A stretch of 64,000 nucleotides of DNA from G963668655 sp963668655 (GTDB taxonomy: Bacteria; Myxococcota_A; SURF-8). The stretch lies in NCBI GenBank assembly GCA_963668655.2, contig CAXXPQ010000003.1:806001-870000 (forward strand), read 5' to 3'. A program made the position numbers and the translations under genes. The notes under the pieces were generated by a model that was given only the letters and a program-made list of their open reading frames with translations, was not told where the DNA came from and ran no database searches. Shown here piece after piece: positions 42,194-51,355 of this stretch (position 1 is its first letter; each line of letters begins with the position of its first letter).

Positions 42194-42223
42194 CTTGACA
42201 AGATCGTTATTCGTACCCACTTT
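42194..42223 (+). promoter_or_regulatory. Sigma32-like heat-shock promoter candidate for clpB
   Basis: CTTGACA (42194-42200), 15 bases, then CCCACTTT (42216-42223), close to the sigma32 pattern CTTGAAA/CCCCATNT. No good sigma70 -10 is found at 17 bases from the TTGACA. The leader before clpB would be about 150 bases. Confidence 0.4.
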
Positions 42224-42379
42224 AAATGGGAAGCTCGGCGGATCGCGTCGGGAAATCCCTGGGATTGTCGGGGTTTTCCGATGCTTTCCAGAAATGGAAT
42301 CGCGTGGATCCGGGCCGGGTTTCGAATGAAAAAGACGATATATCCGGATCGGAAACCGGATGAAGGAAAGGAAAGAAGC

Positions 42380-45004
42380 ATGCGAACCGATCACCTGACG
42401 TTGAAAGTCCAGGAAGCCCTGGAAGCGGCGCAGATTTTCGCTCGGGAGAACGGGCATCCCCAGGTCGGACCGGAACACCTGCTGCATGCCCTGCTGGAAC
42501 AGGACGGAGGCACGGCGGTTCGTCTTCTGGGAAAAACCGGCGTGGATGTCCCGGAACTGAAACGCTCCCTGTCCGCTCTGCTGGATAAACTGCCCCGCGT
42601 CTCGGGAGCCAGCCTCTCCGTCTCTCGCGAACTGGAAAATCTGATCGACCGCGCGTTCAAGGAAGCGCAGGCGCTCCGCGATGAATACGTCTCCAGCGAG
42701 CATCTGGTGCTGGCGATGATCGCGGGCAAGGACGACACCGCGAAACTTCTGGCGCGCTCCGGCCTGAGCCGCGACGCCGTTTTGCGGGTATTGAAGGATC
42801 TGCGCGGAACCCAGAGCGCCGACAACGCCAACGCGGAGGATCGCTACGAAGCGCTGAAACAGTACGCACGGGATCTGACGGATCTGGCCCGGCGCGGAAA
42901 ACTGGATCCGGTCATCGGCCGCGACACGGAGATCCGCCGCGCCGTCCAGGTACTGTCCCGGCGAAGCAAGAACAACCCCGTCCTCATCGGAGAGCCGGGC
43001 GTGGGCAAGACGGCCATCGTCGAGGGTCTGGCCCAGCGCATCGTGCGCGGCGACGTGCCGGAAAGCCTGAAGAACCGCCGCCTGGTCGCCCTGGACCTGG
43101 GCGCGCTCATCGCCGGGGCCAAGTATCGCGGCGAGTTCGAGGACCGCCTGAAGGCGCTGCTGAAGGAAGTGGAGGCCGCCGAGGGCGAGGTGCTGCTGTT
43201 CATCGACGAACTGCACACCCTGGTGGGCGCCGGAGCCGCCGAGGGAGCCATGGACGCCAGCAACATGCTGAAGCCCGCTTTAGCGCGCGGGGAACTGCAC
43301 TGCATCGGCGCGACGACGCTGAACGAATACCGCAAGTACATCGAGAAAGACGCCGCCCTGGAGCGCCGCTTCCAGCCCATTGTCGTTCAGGAACCCACCC
43401 TGGCGGACACCATCACCATTCTGCGCGGCCTGAAGGAACTGTACGAAGTGCATCACGGGGTTCGCATCAAGGACGCCGCCCTGGTGTCGGCCGCGATGCT
43501 GAGCGACCGCTACATCTCCGACCGTTTCCTGCCGGACAAGGCGGTAGACCTGGTGGACGAGGCCGCCAGCCGTCTGCGCATCGAGATCGATTCGCTGCCG
43601 GTGGAGATCGACGAACTGGACCGCAAGGTGCTGCAACTTCAGATCGAACGCGAGGCGCTGAAGAAGGAGAAGGACGAGGCCAGCCGCCTGCGTCTGGAGG
43701 AAATCGCCCGCAAGATCGCGAACCTGACCGAACAGGCCGACGGCATGAAGGCCCAGTGGTCCAGGGAAAAGGAGATCATCACGCGCATCCAGGAGATCAA
43801 GAAACGCATGGAGGAAGTGCGCGTGGAGGAGGAACGGGCCGTCCGCGCGGGCGAACTGGAAAAGGCCGCCAAGCTGAAATACGAAACGCTTTTGTCGCTG
43901 GAAAAAGAGCTGGCGTCGGAGAACCGGGCTTTGAACGAGATTCAGCGTACCGGCTCGCTTTTGAAGGAAGAAGTGGGGGCGGAGGACGTCGCCCAGGTGG
44001 TGGCGAGCTGGACCGGCATTCCCGTGGCCAAGCTTCTGGAAGGCGAGGCCGAAAAGCTTTTGAAAATGGAGGAACGCATTCGGGAGCGTCTGGTGGGGCA
44101 GGAACGCGCCGTCCGGGCCGTGGCGGACGCGGTGCGCCGTTCCCGGGCGGGTCTTCAGGAAAGCGACCGCCCGGTGGGCTCGTTCATCTTCCTCGGCCCC
44201 ACCGGCGTGGGAAAGACGGAGCTGGCACGCTCTTTGGCGGATTTTCTCTTCGACGACGAACGCAGCATGATCCGCATCGACATGTCGGAATACATGGAAA
44301 AGCACAGCGTCTCCCGCCTGATCGGAGCGCCTCCGGGCTACGTGGGCTACGACGAGGGAGGCGCGCTCACCGAGGCGGTGCGGCGCATGCCGTATTCGGT
44401 CATCCTTTTCGACGAGATCGAGAAGGCGCATCCGGACGTCTTCAACGCCCTGCTTCAAATTCTGGACGACGGCCGCCTGACCGACGGCCACGGGCGCACG
44501 GTGAATTTCACCAACGCGCTCATCATCATGACCTCCAACGTGGGATCGCCGCTCGTGCAGGAGTACGCCGGGCGGGATGCGGAGGAGATGGAGCGGCGGG
44601 TCATGGAACAGTTGCGCCGCACCTTCCGACCGGAGTTCCTGAACCGCGTGGACGACATCGTCATCTTCCATTCGCTGTCCAGGGAGGATCTTTCGCGCAT
44701 CGTGGATATCCGCATCGCGCGCCTGAACCGGCTGCTGTCCGAGCGCCGCCTGGAAGTTTCCCTGACCCCGACGGCCCGGGAACATCTGGTGGATTCGGGC
44801 TGGGATCCGGTCTACGGCGCGCGTCCGTTAAAGCGCGTGATTCAGCGAGAGATCCAGGATCACCTTGCGCGCGAAGTGCTGGCGGGCCGGGTTCCGCCCG
44901 GAAGCCGGGTGCGGGTGGATTACGGAACGGATGGGTATTCGTTCGCGGCCGAGGAGATTGTGCCCACGTCCTCCTCCCGTGCGGAATCATCCCCCTCGGC
45001 GTGA
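42380..45004 (+). CDS. clpB: Chaperone ClpB (Hsp100 disaggregase)
   Basis: The protein is 874 residues, normal for ClpB. Order: Clp_N repeats (about 1-145), AAA1 with Walker A GEPGVGKTAIVE and Walker B VLLFIDELHTL, the ClpB coiled-coil M-domain (about 405-525, RKIANLTEQADGMKAQWSREKE), then AAA2 with GPTGVGKTELARSL and VILFDEIEKAHPD and a C-terminal ClpB_D2 domain. The M-domain separates it from ClpA/ClpC, and no ClpP loop is expected. It solubilises aggregates with DnaK. GGAAAG-type ribosome site upstream. Heat regulation is suggested by the promoter candidate. Confidence 0.97.
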   Translation: MRTDHLTLKVQEALEAAQIFARENGHPQVGPEHLLHALLEQDGGTAVRLLGKTGVDVPELKRSLSALLDKLPRVSGASLSVSRELENLIDRAFKEAQALRDEYVSSEHLVLAMIAGKDDTAKLLARSGLSRDAVLRVLKDLRGTQSADNANAEDRYEALKQYARDLTDLARRGKLDPVIGRDTEIRRAVQVLSRRSKNNPVLIGEPGVGKTAIVEGLAQRIVRGDVPESLKNRRLVALDLGALIAGAKYRGEFEDRLKALLKEVEAAEGEVLLFIDELHTLVGAGAAEGAMDASNMLKPALARGELHCIGATTLNEYRKYIEKDAALERRFQPIVVQEPTLADTITILRGLKELYEVHHGVRIKDAALVSAAMLSDRYISDRFLPDKAVDLVDEAASRLRIEIDSLPVEIDELDRKVLQLQIEREALKKEKDEASRLRLEEIARKIANLTEQADGMKAQWSREKEIITRIQEIKKRMEEVRVEEERAVRAGELEKAAKLKYETLLSLEKELASENRALNEIQRTGSLLKEEVGAEDVAQVVASWTGIPVAKLLEGEAEKLLKMEERIRERLVGQERAVRAVADAVRRSRAGLQESDRPVGSFIFLGPTGVGKTELARSLADFLFDDERSMIRIDMSEYMEKHSVSRLIGAPPGYVGYDEGGALTEAVRRMPYSVILFDEIEKAHPDVFNALLQILDDGRLTDGHGRTVNFTNALIIMTSNVGSPLVQEYAGRDAEEMERRVMEQLRRTFRPEFLNRVDDIVIFHSLSREDLSRIVDIRIARLNRLLSERRLEVSLTPTAREHLVDSGWDPVYGARPLKRVIQREIQDHLAREVLAGRVPPGSRVRVDYGTDGYSFAAEEIVPTSSSRAESSPSA

Positions 45005-45221
45005 AGCTGTGTAGACAAAAGGCTAAGGATGATCGGAGTAAGGCCAATCATTCCGACCCCTCCGCGCTTCAATGAAAGCCCCTTAGCTCACCGTCAAGTA
45101 AGCGGAAGCCACAAAGATTTTCTCTTCTGAACCTAGCGTTTTCCTTCGGAAATCCGCCGGTGGTCTGATAGAATCCGGCCTGCGGCAGTGGACCGAAACG
45201 TCTTTGAAACAGGCGGATTTC

Positions 45222-46328
45222 ATGCCCGGAAGGAAAAAAAGCCCGTTCATCGCCTCCATCGTCGGCGCACGGCCGCAATTCGTCAAGGCCGCGCCCATCG
45301 ACCGCGCCTTCCGGAAACTCGTCCGGGAAGGCGGCACGCGCCTGAAGCATCGCATCATTCACACCGGCCAGCACTACGATTTCGAGATGAGCCGCAAGAT
45401 CTTCGGCGAACTGGAACTTCCGGAGCCCGACCATCATCTGAATATCAACGGAGGCACGCACGCGGAAATGACCGGGCGGATTCTGGACGCCCTGGACGCC
45501 CTGTTCGAAAAGGAGCGCCCGCGAGGCGTTCTGCTCTACGGCGACACCAACTCCACCCTGGCCGGGGCGCTGGCGGCGAAAAAGCACGGGCTGCCCGTAG
45601 CCCACGTGGAAGCCGGTCTGCGCAGTTTCAACCGAAACATGCCGGAGGAAATCAACCGCATCGCCACCGACGCCCTGAGTTCGCTCCTGTTCTGCCCCAC
45701 CCGCCGGGCCGTGGAGCGCCTGAAAAAAGAAAATGTCCCGGGCGAAATCCTCCGGACCGGAGATGTGATGCTGGACATCTTCCGCCAGACGCCGAAATCG
45801 TCGAAAAAACAACGGGATGCCCTCGGCCTTCCGGCCGGGTTCGGCCTGGTCACCATCCACCGCCCCCAGAACACCGACGATCCAAAGATCCTGGGAGCCA
45901 TCGTGGAGGGGTTGCGGCGCGTCTCCCACAAACTGCCCCTGGTGTTTCCCTGCCATCCGCGCACGAAAAAGGCGCTTTCGGCGGCGAACCTCGCGGATTC
46001 GCTGGGAGAATCCGTCGCGCTCTGTCCGCCCATGGGCTACCTGGAACTTCAGATCGCCCTGAAGTCCTGCCGGGTGCTCATCACCGACAGCGGCGGGCTC
46101 CAGAAAGAAGCCTTCTTCGCCGCCCGCCCGGCGGTGACCCTACGCCCGGACACCGAATGGCCGGAAACCCTGGAGGGCGGCGCGAATCGGCTGTGCGCCC
46201 CGCGCCCCCCGTCCATCGTCCGCGCCGTGAACCGCGCTCTGAACGTCCGGGTGAGCCGCAAGCGTCCCTTCGGCGACGGCCGCGCGGCCGAAAAAATCGT
46301 GTCCGTCCTCAATGAACGCTGGGGATGA
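45222..46328 (+). CDS. wecB: UDP-N-acetylglucosamine 2-epimerase (non-hydrolysing)
   Basis: The protein is 368 residues when started at the ATG at 45222, which follows AGGCGGA; an upstream TTG at 45204 is possible. Motifs: IVGARPQFVKAAP, IIHTGQHYDFEMS, LLYGDTNSTLAGALAA, VAHVEAGLRSFNRNMPEEINR, VTIHRPQNTDD and LITDSGGLQKEA. It interconverts UDP-GlcNAc and UDP-ManNAc for surface polysaccharide in the cytoplasm. No other polysaccharide gene is adjacent, so the pathway is inferred. Length and residues are standard for the family. Confidence 0.93.
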   Translation: MPGRKKSPFIASIVGARPQFVKAAPIDRAFRKLVREGGTRLKHRIIHTGQHYDFEMSRKIFGELELPEPDHHLNINGGTHAEMTGRILDALDALFEKERPRGVLLYGDTNSTLAGALAAKKHGLPVAHVEAGLRSFNRNMPEEINRIATDALSSLLFCPTRRAVERLKKENVPGEILRTGDVMLDIFRQTPKSSKKQRDALGLPAGFGLVTIHRPQNTDDPKILGAIVEGLRRVSHKLPLVFPCHPRTKKALSAANLADSLGESVALCPPMGYLELQIALKSCRVLITDSGGLQKEAFFAARPAVTLRPDTEWPETLEGGANRLCAPRPPSIVRAVNRALNVRVSRKRPFGDGRAAEKIVSVLNERWG

Positions 46329-46382
46329 TCCCGGCCGCCGAACCCTCTTTTGCTGAATACTGAATCATTATTCAATTTGCGC

Positions 46383-46412
46383 TTGACGCACCGTTTCCCG
46401 GCAAGGTATAAA
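46383..46412 (+). promoter_or_regulatory. Acyl-CoA dehydrogenase gene promoter
   Basis: TTGACG (46383-46388), an 18-base spacer and TATAAA (46407-46412), about 85 bases before the ATG. The inverted repeat TGAAT-CATT-ATTCA lies just upstream and could be an operator. Confidence 0.55.
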
Positions 46413-46495
46413 TTCGGGTAGACGTGATCGAAACGAATTCATTCTTCCGCCCCGTCCCGTATTGGCGGGCGTAACCATTGTCAAAGGAGAGCGCC

Positions 46496-48337
46496 ATGTT
46501 CCGTATCGACGAAAGAGACATCAAATTCAATCTGTACGAATATCTGAAGGTCGAGAATCTGCTTGAACTGCCCGCCTTCCAGGAAATGGACAAGGACACC
46601 TTCGACATTCTGCTCGACAACGCCTTCAAGTTTTCCAAGGACGTTCTGGCGCCCATCAACATGCCGGGCGACCGGGAAGGCTGCCACATCGACGAAAAAG
46701 GCAACGTCACCGTGCCCGAAGGCTACAAGGAAGTCTACAAAGCCTACTGCGAGGACGGCTGGATCGGCCTGAGCACCCCGGCCGAGCACGGCGGCACCGG
46801 CGCGCCCCAGACCATCGGAGTGGCCGCCAGCGAGGCCTTCGTGGGCGCTTGCGTGGCCATGGCCATGTATCCCGGACTCACCCGCGCCGCCGTCTCGCTG
46901 ATCCTTGACGAAGGCAACGACGCCCAACGCGCCATGTACGGCGAAAACATGCTGGCCGGCATCTGGGGCGGAACCATGTGCCTGACGGAAGCCGGAGCGG
47001 GCTCCGCCGTGGGCGACAACAAGACCTCCGCCGTGAAGATCCGCGACGGCTTCTACAAGATCGTCGGCCAGAAGATCTTCATCTCCTCGGGCGATCACGA
47101 CATGGTGGACAACAACGTCCATCTCGTCCTGGCCCGCACCCCGGATGCGCCCTCGGGCGTCAAGGGCCTGTCGCTCTTCATCGTGCCGAAGTATCGCATC
47201 AACGAGGACGGCAGCCTGGGCGAGTTCAACGACGTCAACTGCGTGGGCATCGAGCACAAGATGGGCATCAAGGGATCATCCACCTGCACGCTGGCCTTCG
47301 GCGAAAACGACAACTGCGAGGGCTGGCTGATCGGCAACGAGGGCGACGGCATCAAGATCATGTTCCACATGATGAACGAAGCCCGCCTGGGCGTCGGCCT
47401 GCAAAGCCTTGGCGTGGCGGCGGCCTCTTACCTGGAAGCCCTGGACTATTCCCGGGACCGCATCCAGGGCGTGGACATGCGCGACTTCAAGAACCCGGAC
47501 GCCAAGCGCGTGGCCATCATCGAGCACCCCGACGTGAAAAAGATGCTTCTCACCATGCGGGCCTACGTCACCTCCATGCGCGCCCTGATGATGCGCACCG
47601 CGCTTTACGCCGACCAGGCCGCGCACGCCGACGGCGCGCTGAAGGAGAAGGCCCAGGCCATGGTGGACTTCCTCACCCCCATCTGCAAGGGCTACGGCAG
47701 CGATCAGGCCTTCGAGGTCACGCGCCTGGGCATCCAGGTTCTGGGCGGATACGGCTTCATCTCCGAATATCCCCAGGAACAGCACATGCGCGACGCAAAA
47801 ATCTTCACCATCTACGAAGGCACCAACGGCATCCAGGCCATGGACCTGGTGGGCCGCAAGATGGCCACCAAGGGCGGCGCGCTCTTCATGGGCTTCATGC
47901 AGGAAATGCAGGAATTTCTGGCCAGAGCCAAGGAAAACGACGCAGTCAAGGACTTCATGGGCGAGTTCGAGCAGACCCTGAACGACTTGCAGACCGTGGC
48001 CATGACCTTCATGAGCAAGAACATGTCCGGCGAACCGATGTACGTGCTTCAGTACGCCACGGTCTTCCTGAAATTCATGGGCAACCTGGTTTCCGCCTGG
48101 CTCCTGTCCGACCACGCCATGGTGGCCGATGAAAAATTGCAGGCCATGTTCGCGGACAAGAACGTGGCGGACGCCGAAGCCCAGAAGGCCCTCATCCGCG
48201 ACAACGATGAAGCCGCCTACTACGACGCCAAGGTCAAGACGGCGCGTTTCTTCTGCAAGAATCTGCTTCCGGAAAACCGCAGCATCACGGCCTCCATCGT
48301 TTCCGAAGACACCAGCGTCCTGGACGTGGTTCTGTAA
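46496..48337 (+). CDS. Acyl-CoA dehydrogenase (long form)
   Basis: The protein is 613 residues. The start MFRIDERD follows AAAGGAGAG. Motifs: N-terminal acyl-CoA dehydrogenase domain, FAD/substrate region MCLTEAGAGSAVGDNKTSAV, KQKIFISSGDH-like GQKIFISSG, GVGLQSLGVAAASYLEAL, and catalytic Glu in FTIYEGTNGIQAMDLVGRK. A C-terminal extension of about 130 residues after the core is typical of the 600-residue DUF1974-type/AcdC long family. It performs FAD-dependent alpha-beta desaturation in fatty-acid beta-oxidation. Monocistronic, closed by a strong terminator; its electron partner ETF is not in this window. Confidence 0.94.
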   Translation: MFRIDERDIKFNLYEYLKVENLLELPAFQEMDKDTFDILLDNAFKFSKDVLAPINMPGDREGCHIDEKGNVTVPEGYKEVYKAYCEDGWIGLSTPAEHGGTGAPQTIGVAASEAFVGACVAMAMYPGLTRAAVSLILDEGNDAQRAMYGENMLAGIWGGTMCLTEAGAGSAVGDNKTSAVKIRDGFYKIVGQKIFISSGDHDMVDNNVHLVLARTPDAPSGVKGLSLFIVPKYRINEDGSLGEFNDVNCVGIEHKMGIKGSSTCTLAFGENDNCEGWLIGNEGDGIKIMFHMMNEARLGVGLQSLGVAAASYLEALDYSRDRIQGVDMRDFKNPDAKRVAIIEHPDVKKMLLTMRAYVTSMRALMMRTALYADQAAHADGALKEKAQAMVDFLTPICKGYGSDQAFEVTRLGIQVLGGYGFISEYPQEQHMRDAKIFTIYEGTNGIQAMDLVGRKMATKGGALFMGFMQEMQEFLARAKENDAVKDFMGEFEQTLNDLQTVAMTFMSKNMSGEPMYVLQYATVFLKFMGNLVSAWLLSDHAMVADEKLQAMFADKNVADAEAQKALIRDNDEAAYYDAKVKTARFFCKNLLPENRSITASIVSEDTSVLDVVL

Positions 48338-48362
48338 TCTCTTTCGAACCGACTCGATCCGA

Positions 48363-48389
48363 AAGCGCCCCCTCGCGGGGCGCTTTTTT
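48363..48389 (+). terminator. Intrinsic terminator after the acyl-CoA dehydrogenase
   Basis: GCGCCCC and GGGGCGC pair around CTCGC, followed by TTTTTT. Confidence 0.88.
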
Positions 48390-48803
48390 GCGTTCGAACC
48401 CCGGAACACCGAACACCCCCGACATCTGGAGATCGGCAAACCCCGTCGCCGAAGAGAAGAAAACTCGCATTGGCGCATCAAAACAAATCCGTTCCAAGTA
48501 AGCGAGTTTCCCAGAACCTCAGACTGATAACTATTTGTAATCGTTCATCTCTTTTTTCGAAGGAATCTTTCCGAAAGAAACGAAAAGCGCTTGCATTTCA
48601 AAAGAATCCGGGAAAAGATCCGAATACTGGAAAAGAAACGCAGCGTACCGGACCGGCTTCGGAACCGTTTTCCAAAGCCCATCCCATGGGAAGATCATGC
48701 GGCTCGATCCTTATCCTTGCACCGGAAAGACTCCCTCGGCGGAAGATCGAGGCTCCGTCCGAATCCCCTCCCATGTCCCAACCCATCGGAAAGAGAGGCC
48801 ACC
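48390..48803. other. Intergenic region upstream of acs, no gene supported
   Basis: About 410 bases with no supported gene. Frames continuing upstream of acs lack ribosome sites. A TTGCAT is present near 48590, but no matching -10 was found. Nothing else recognised. Confidence 0.45.
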
Positions 48804-50753
48804 ATGTTCGAGAATGACACCCCTTCCGGCTCCTATCGCATCGATGACATCAAGGAATACCAGCGGCTGTACCGGCTCTCCATCGACGACCCGGTGGGTT
48901 TCTGGAAACGGCAGGGCGAGACCCTGACCTGGTTCCACCCCTTCCACACGGTCCGGGACATCGACATGTACGAGATCGATTTCGCCTGGTACCTGGGCGG
49001 GCGTTTGAACGCCTGCTTCAACTGCGTGGATCGCCATCTGCACAGCCGGGGCGAGAAGGCCGCGCTCATCTGGGCCATGGACGAACCCGGGCAGTACCGC
49101 ACCATCACCTATCGGGAACTGAAGCATAACGTGGCGCGCACGGCCAACGTGCTGTTGCAGCACGGCGTCCGCAAGGGCGACACCGTCTGCATCTACATGC
49201 CCATGATCCCGGAGACCGTCTTCACCATGCTGGCCTGCGCGCGTATCGGCGCGGTGCATACCGTGGTGTTCGGCGGCTTCAGTTCGGAAGCCCTGCGGGA
49301 TCGGATTCTGGACGCCAAGGCCCGGGTGTTGGTCACCGCCAACCAGGGACTGCGCGGCGGACGCCGCATCCACCTGAAGGCCATCGCGGACCGGGCCATC
49401 GAAGGCATCGAGATGGTCAAGACCGTTCTGGTGGCAAGGCGCACCGACGCCGAGGTTCCCATGAAGACCGGCCGGGATTTCTGGCTGGACGAGGAAACCA
49501 GGCGGCAGCGCTCCACCTGCCCCACCGAGTGGATGTCCTCGGAATCGCCGCTTTTCATCCTGTACACCTCCGGGTCCACGGGCAAGCCGAAGGGCGTAAT
49601 GCATACTACGGGCGGCTACCTGGTTTACGCCGCCACCACGCACCGCTACGTCTTCGACCTGCGGCCCGACGACGTGTTTTTCTGCACGGCGGACGTGGGC
49701 TGGATCACCGGGCATACCTATCTGGTGTACGGTCCGCTGGCCAACGGGGCCACCTCCGTGCTGTTCGAATCCGTGCCCACCTATCCCGACCCGGGACGCT
49801 TCTGGCGAGTGGTGGAGGATCTACAGGTCAACACCCTGTATACGGCTCCCACGGCCATCCGCTCGCTGGCCCGGGAATCGGACGAGTACGTCACCCGCTA
49901 CAATCGCGACTCACTACGCATTCTGGGCACCGTGGGCGAGCCCATCAGCCCGGACGCCTGGAACTGGTTCCACAAGACCGTGGGCCAGGGGCGTTGCGAC
50001 ATCGTGGACACGTACTGGCAGACGGAGACGGGCGGCATCGTCATCGCGCCCATTCCCGGAGTCACGCCGTTGAAGCCCGGTTCGGCCACCCTGCCCTTTT
50101 TCGGCATCCGGCCCACGCTCATGGGCGAGGACGGCAAGGAAATCGAGGGCGACGACGTGCAGGGCCACCTGTGCTTCGACCGCTCCTGGCCGGGACACGC
50201 GCGCACCATCTGGGGCGACCACAGCCGCTTCAAGGACACGTACTTCACCCACTATCCCGGGATCTACTTCACCGGAGACGGCTGCCGCCGGGACGAGGAC
50301 GGCTATTACTGGATCACCGGGCGGGTGGACGACGTGCTGAACGTCTCCGGCCACCGCCTGGGATCGGCCGAGGTGGAATCCGCCCTGAACGCCCACGAGG
50401 ACGTCAGCGAATCCGCTGTGGTGGGCTTCCCTCACGACCTCAAGGGAACGGGCATCTACGCCTACGTGCGCCTCACCGACGAAGCGGCCGAGCGCGACCT
50501 CGACGAGGTGGTGGGCGGCCTGCGTGAACAGGTGCGCCAGGCCATCGGCCCCATCGCCGCACCGGACTTCATCCAGGTGGTGCCGGACATCGTGAAGAAC
50601 CGTTCCGGCAAGATGCTGCGCCGCATCCTGCGCAAGATCGCCTCGGACGATTACGACAGCCTGGGCGATCTGTCCACCCTGCTGGATCCGAAAATCATCG
50701 AGATCACCATCCAGGGACACGAGACGCTTCTGGCGGCCAAAAAGAAAAAGTAG
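48804..50753 (+). CDS. acs: Acetyl-CoA synthetase
   Basis: The protein is 649 residues, the usual Acs size. AMP-forming adenylation motifs: TSGSTGKPKGV (P-loop), TYWQTETGG, YFTGDGCRRDEDGYYWITGRVDDVLNVSGHRLG and a C-terminal acetylatable-type Lys in KNRSGKMLRRILRKIA. It converts acetate, ATP and CoA to acetyl-CoA, matching the beta-oxidation gene next to it as acyl-CoA metabolism. GAGAGG precedes the ATG. A LMW phosphatase/ArsC gene starts 2 bases after the stop. Confidence 0.93.
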   Translation: MFENDTPSGSYRIDDIKEYQRLYRLSIDDPVGFWKRQGETLTWFHPFHTVRDIDMYEIDFAWYLGGRLNACFNCVDRHLHSRGEKAALIWAMDEPGQYRTITYRELKHNVARTANVLLQHGVRKGDTVCIYMPMIPETVFTMLACARIGAVHTVVFGGFSSEALRDRILDAKARVLVTANQGLRGGRRIHLKAIADRAIEGIEMVKTVLVARRTDAEVPMKTGRDFWLDEETRRQRSTCPTEWMSSESPLFILYTSGSTGKPKGVMHTTGGYLVYAATTHRYVFDLRPDDVFFCTADVGWITGHTYLVYGPLANGATSVLFESVPTYPDPGRFWRVVEDLQVNTLYTAPTAIRSLARESDEYVTRYNRDSLRILGTVGEPISPDAWNWFHKTVGQGRCDIVDTYWQTETGGIVIAPIPGVTPLKPGSATLPFFGIRPTLMGEDGKEIEGDDVQGHLCFDRSWPGHARTIWGDHSRFKDTYFTHYPGIYFTGDGCRRDEDGYYWITGRVDDVLNVSGHRLGSAEVESALNAHEDVSESAVVGFPHDLKGTGIYAYVRLTDEAAERDLDEVVGGLREQVRQAIGPIAAPDFIQVVPDIVKNRSGKMLRRILRKIASDDYDSLGDLSTLLDPKIIEITIQGHETLLAAKKKK

Positions 50754-50755
50754 CG

Positions 50756-51220
50756 ATGCCATTGCCGAGAAAAAACGGAAAATCCGTAGATTCCGGAGCG
50801 ATCCTGTTCGTCTGCACCGGCAACAGTTGCCGTTCGCCCATGGCGGAGGCCATCGCCCGGGCGCTGCTTCCGCCGGGTGCGTCCGTCCTTTCGGCGGGCG
50901 TGGATCCGGGCGAATCGGCGCGCCTCACCCGAGAAGTATTGGCTGAAATCGGCATCGATCTGAACCGCCACCGGCCGCGCTCCGTCTTCCGTATCGACCC
51001 CGAACCCGTGACGGTCGTCGTCACGATGTCGGACGCGGCCCGGGAGCACTGTCCCCTCTTCCCGAACGAAACCCGTCGGGATCATTGGGAAATTCCGGAT
51101 CCATTCGAATCCAGGGGAACGGAGGAGGAACGGCTTCGCGCCTATCGTCGCGCCCGGGACCGCATCGGAGCCCGGGTACGCGATTTGCTACGGGAGCTGC
51201 AATGGCCCGTACGCGAATGA
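50756..51220 (+). CDS. Low-molecular-weight phosphatase / arsenate-reductase-like protein
   Basis: The protein is 154 residues. The P-loop CTGNSCRSPMAEA gives CX5R with Cys20 and Arg26, and IPDPFES supplies the catalytic Asp115. This is the LMW-PTP fold, shared with thioredoxin-coupled ArsC. An early Cys within the loop (Cys25) and Cys99 are present, but the pair of resolving Cys that defines ArsC cannot be assigned with confidence. It starts 2 bases after the acs stop, so co-transcription is likely. Protein-tyrosine phosphatase versus arsenate reductase is unresolved. Confidence 0.82.
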   Translation: MPLPRKNGKSVDSGAILFVCTGNSCRSPMAEAIARALLPPGASVLSAGVDPGESARLTREVLAEIGIDLNRHRPRSVFRIDPEPVTVVVTMSDAAREHCPLFPNETRRDHWEIPDPFESRGTEEERLRAYRRARDRIGARVRDLLRELQWPVRE

Positions 51221-51282
51221 ATCCGCCTTTTCCGTGTCGGTTTCGAAAATGGAACGATTCCGGGCGATGAAAAGGCACAACA

Positions 51283-51311
51283 TTGCGAAATTACGGAGAA
51301 TATGCTATAAA
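51283..51311 (+). promoter_or_regulatory. Promoter for the lipase/methyltransferase/OYE operon
   Basis: TTGCGA (51283-51288), a 17-base spacer and TATAAA (51306-51311), about 45 bases before the ATG at 51356. Confidence 0.6.
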
Positions 51312-51355
51312 CACGTTCAGGTGAGATCATCTTTTTTCAACCAAGGAGCCTTGGG

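Larger units (their letters stand above)
42022..42379. other. Divergent intergenic region upstream of clpB
   Basis: No gene supported. Holds a triple 10-base direct repeat (42127-42156) and a heat-shock-like promoter candidate (42194-42223). No clear promoter for the transglycosylase on the minus strand was found. Confidence 0.5.

Noticed and set aside
43280..44785. 501-codon minus-strand frame inside clpB
   Set aside because: It is the antisense of conserved ClpB coding sequence and has no independent support.
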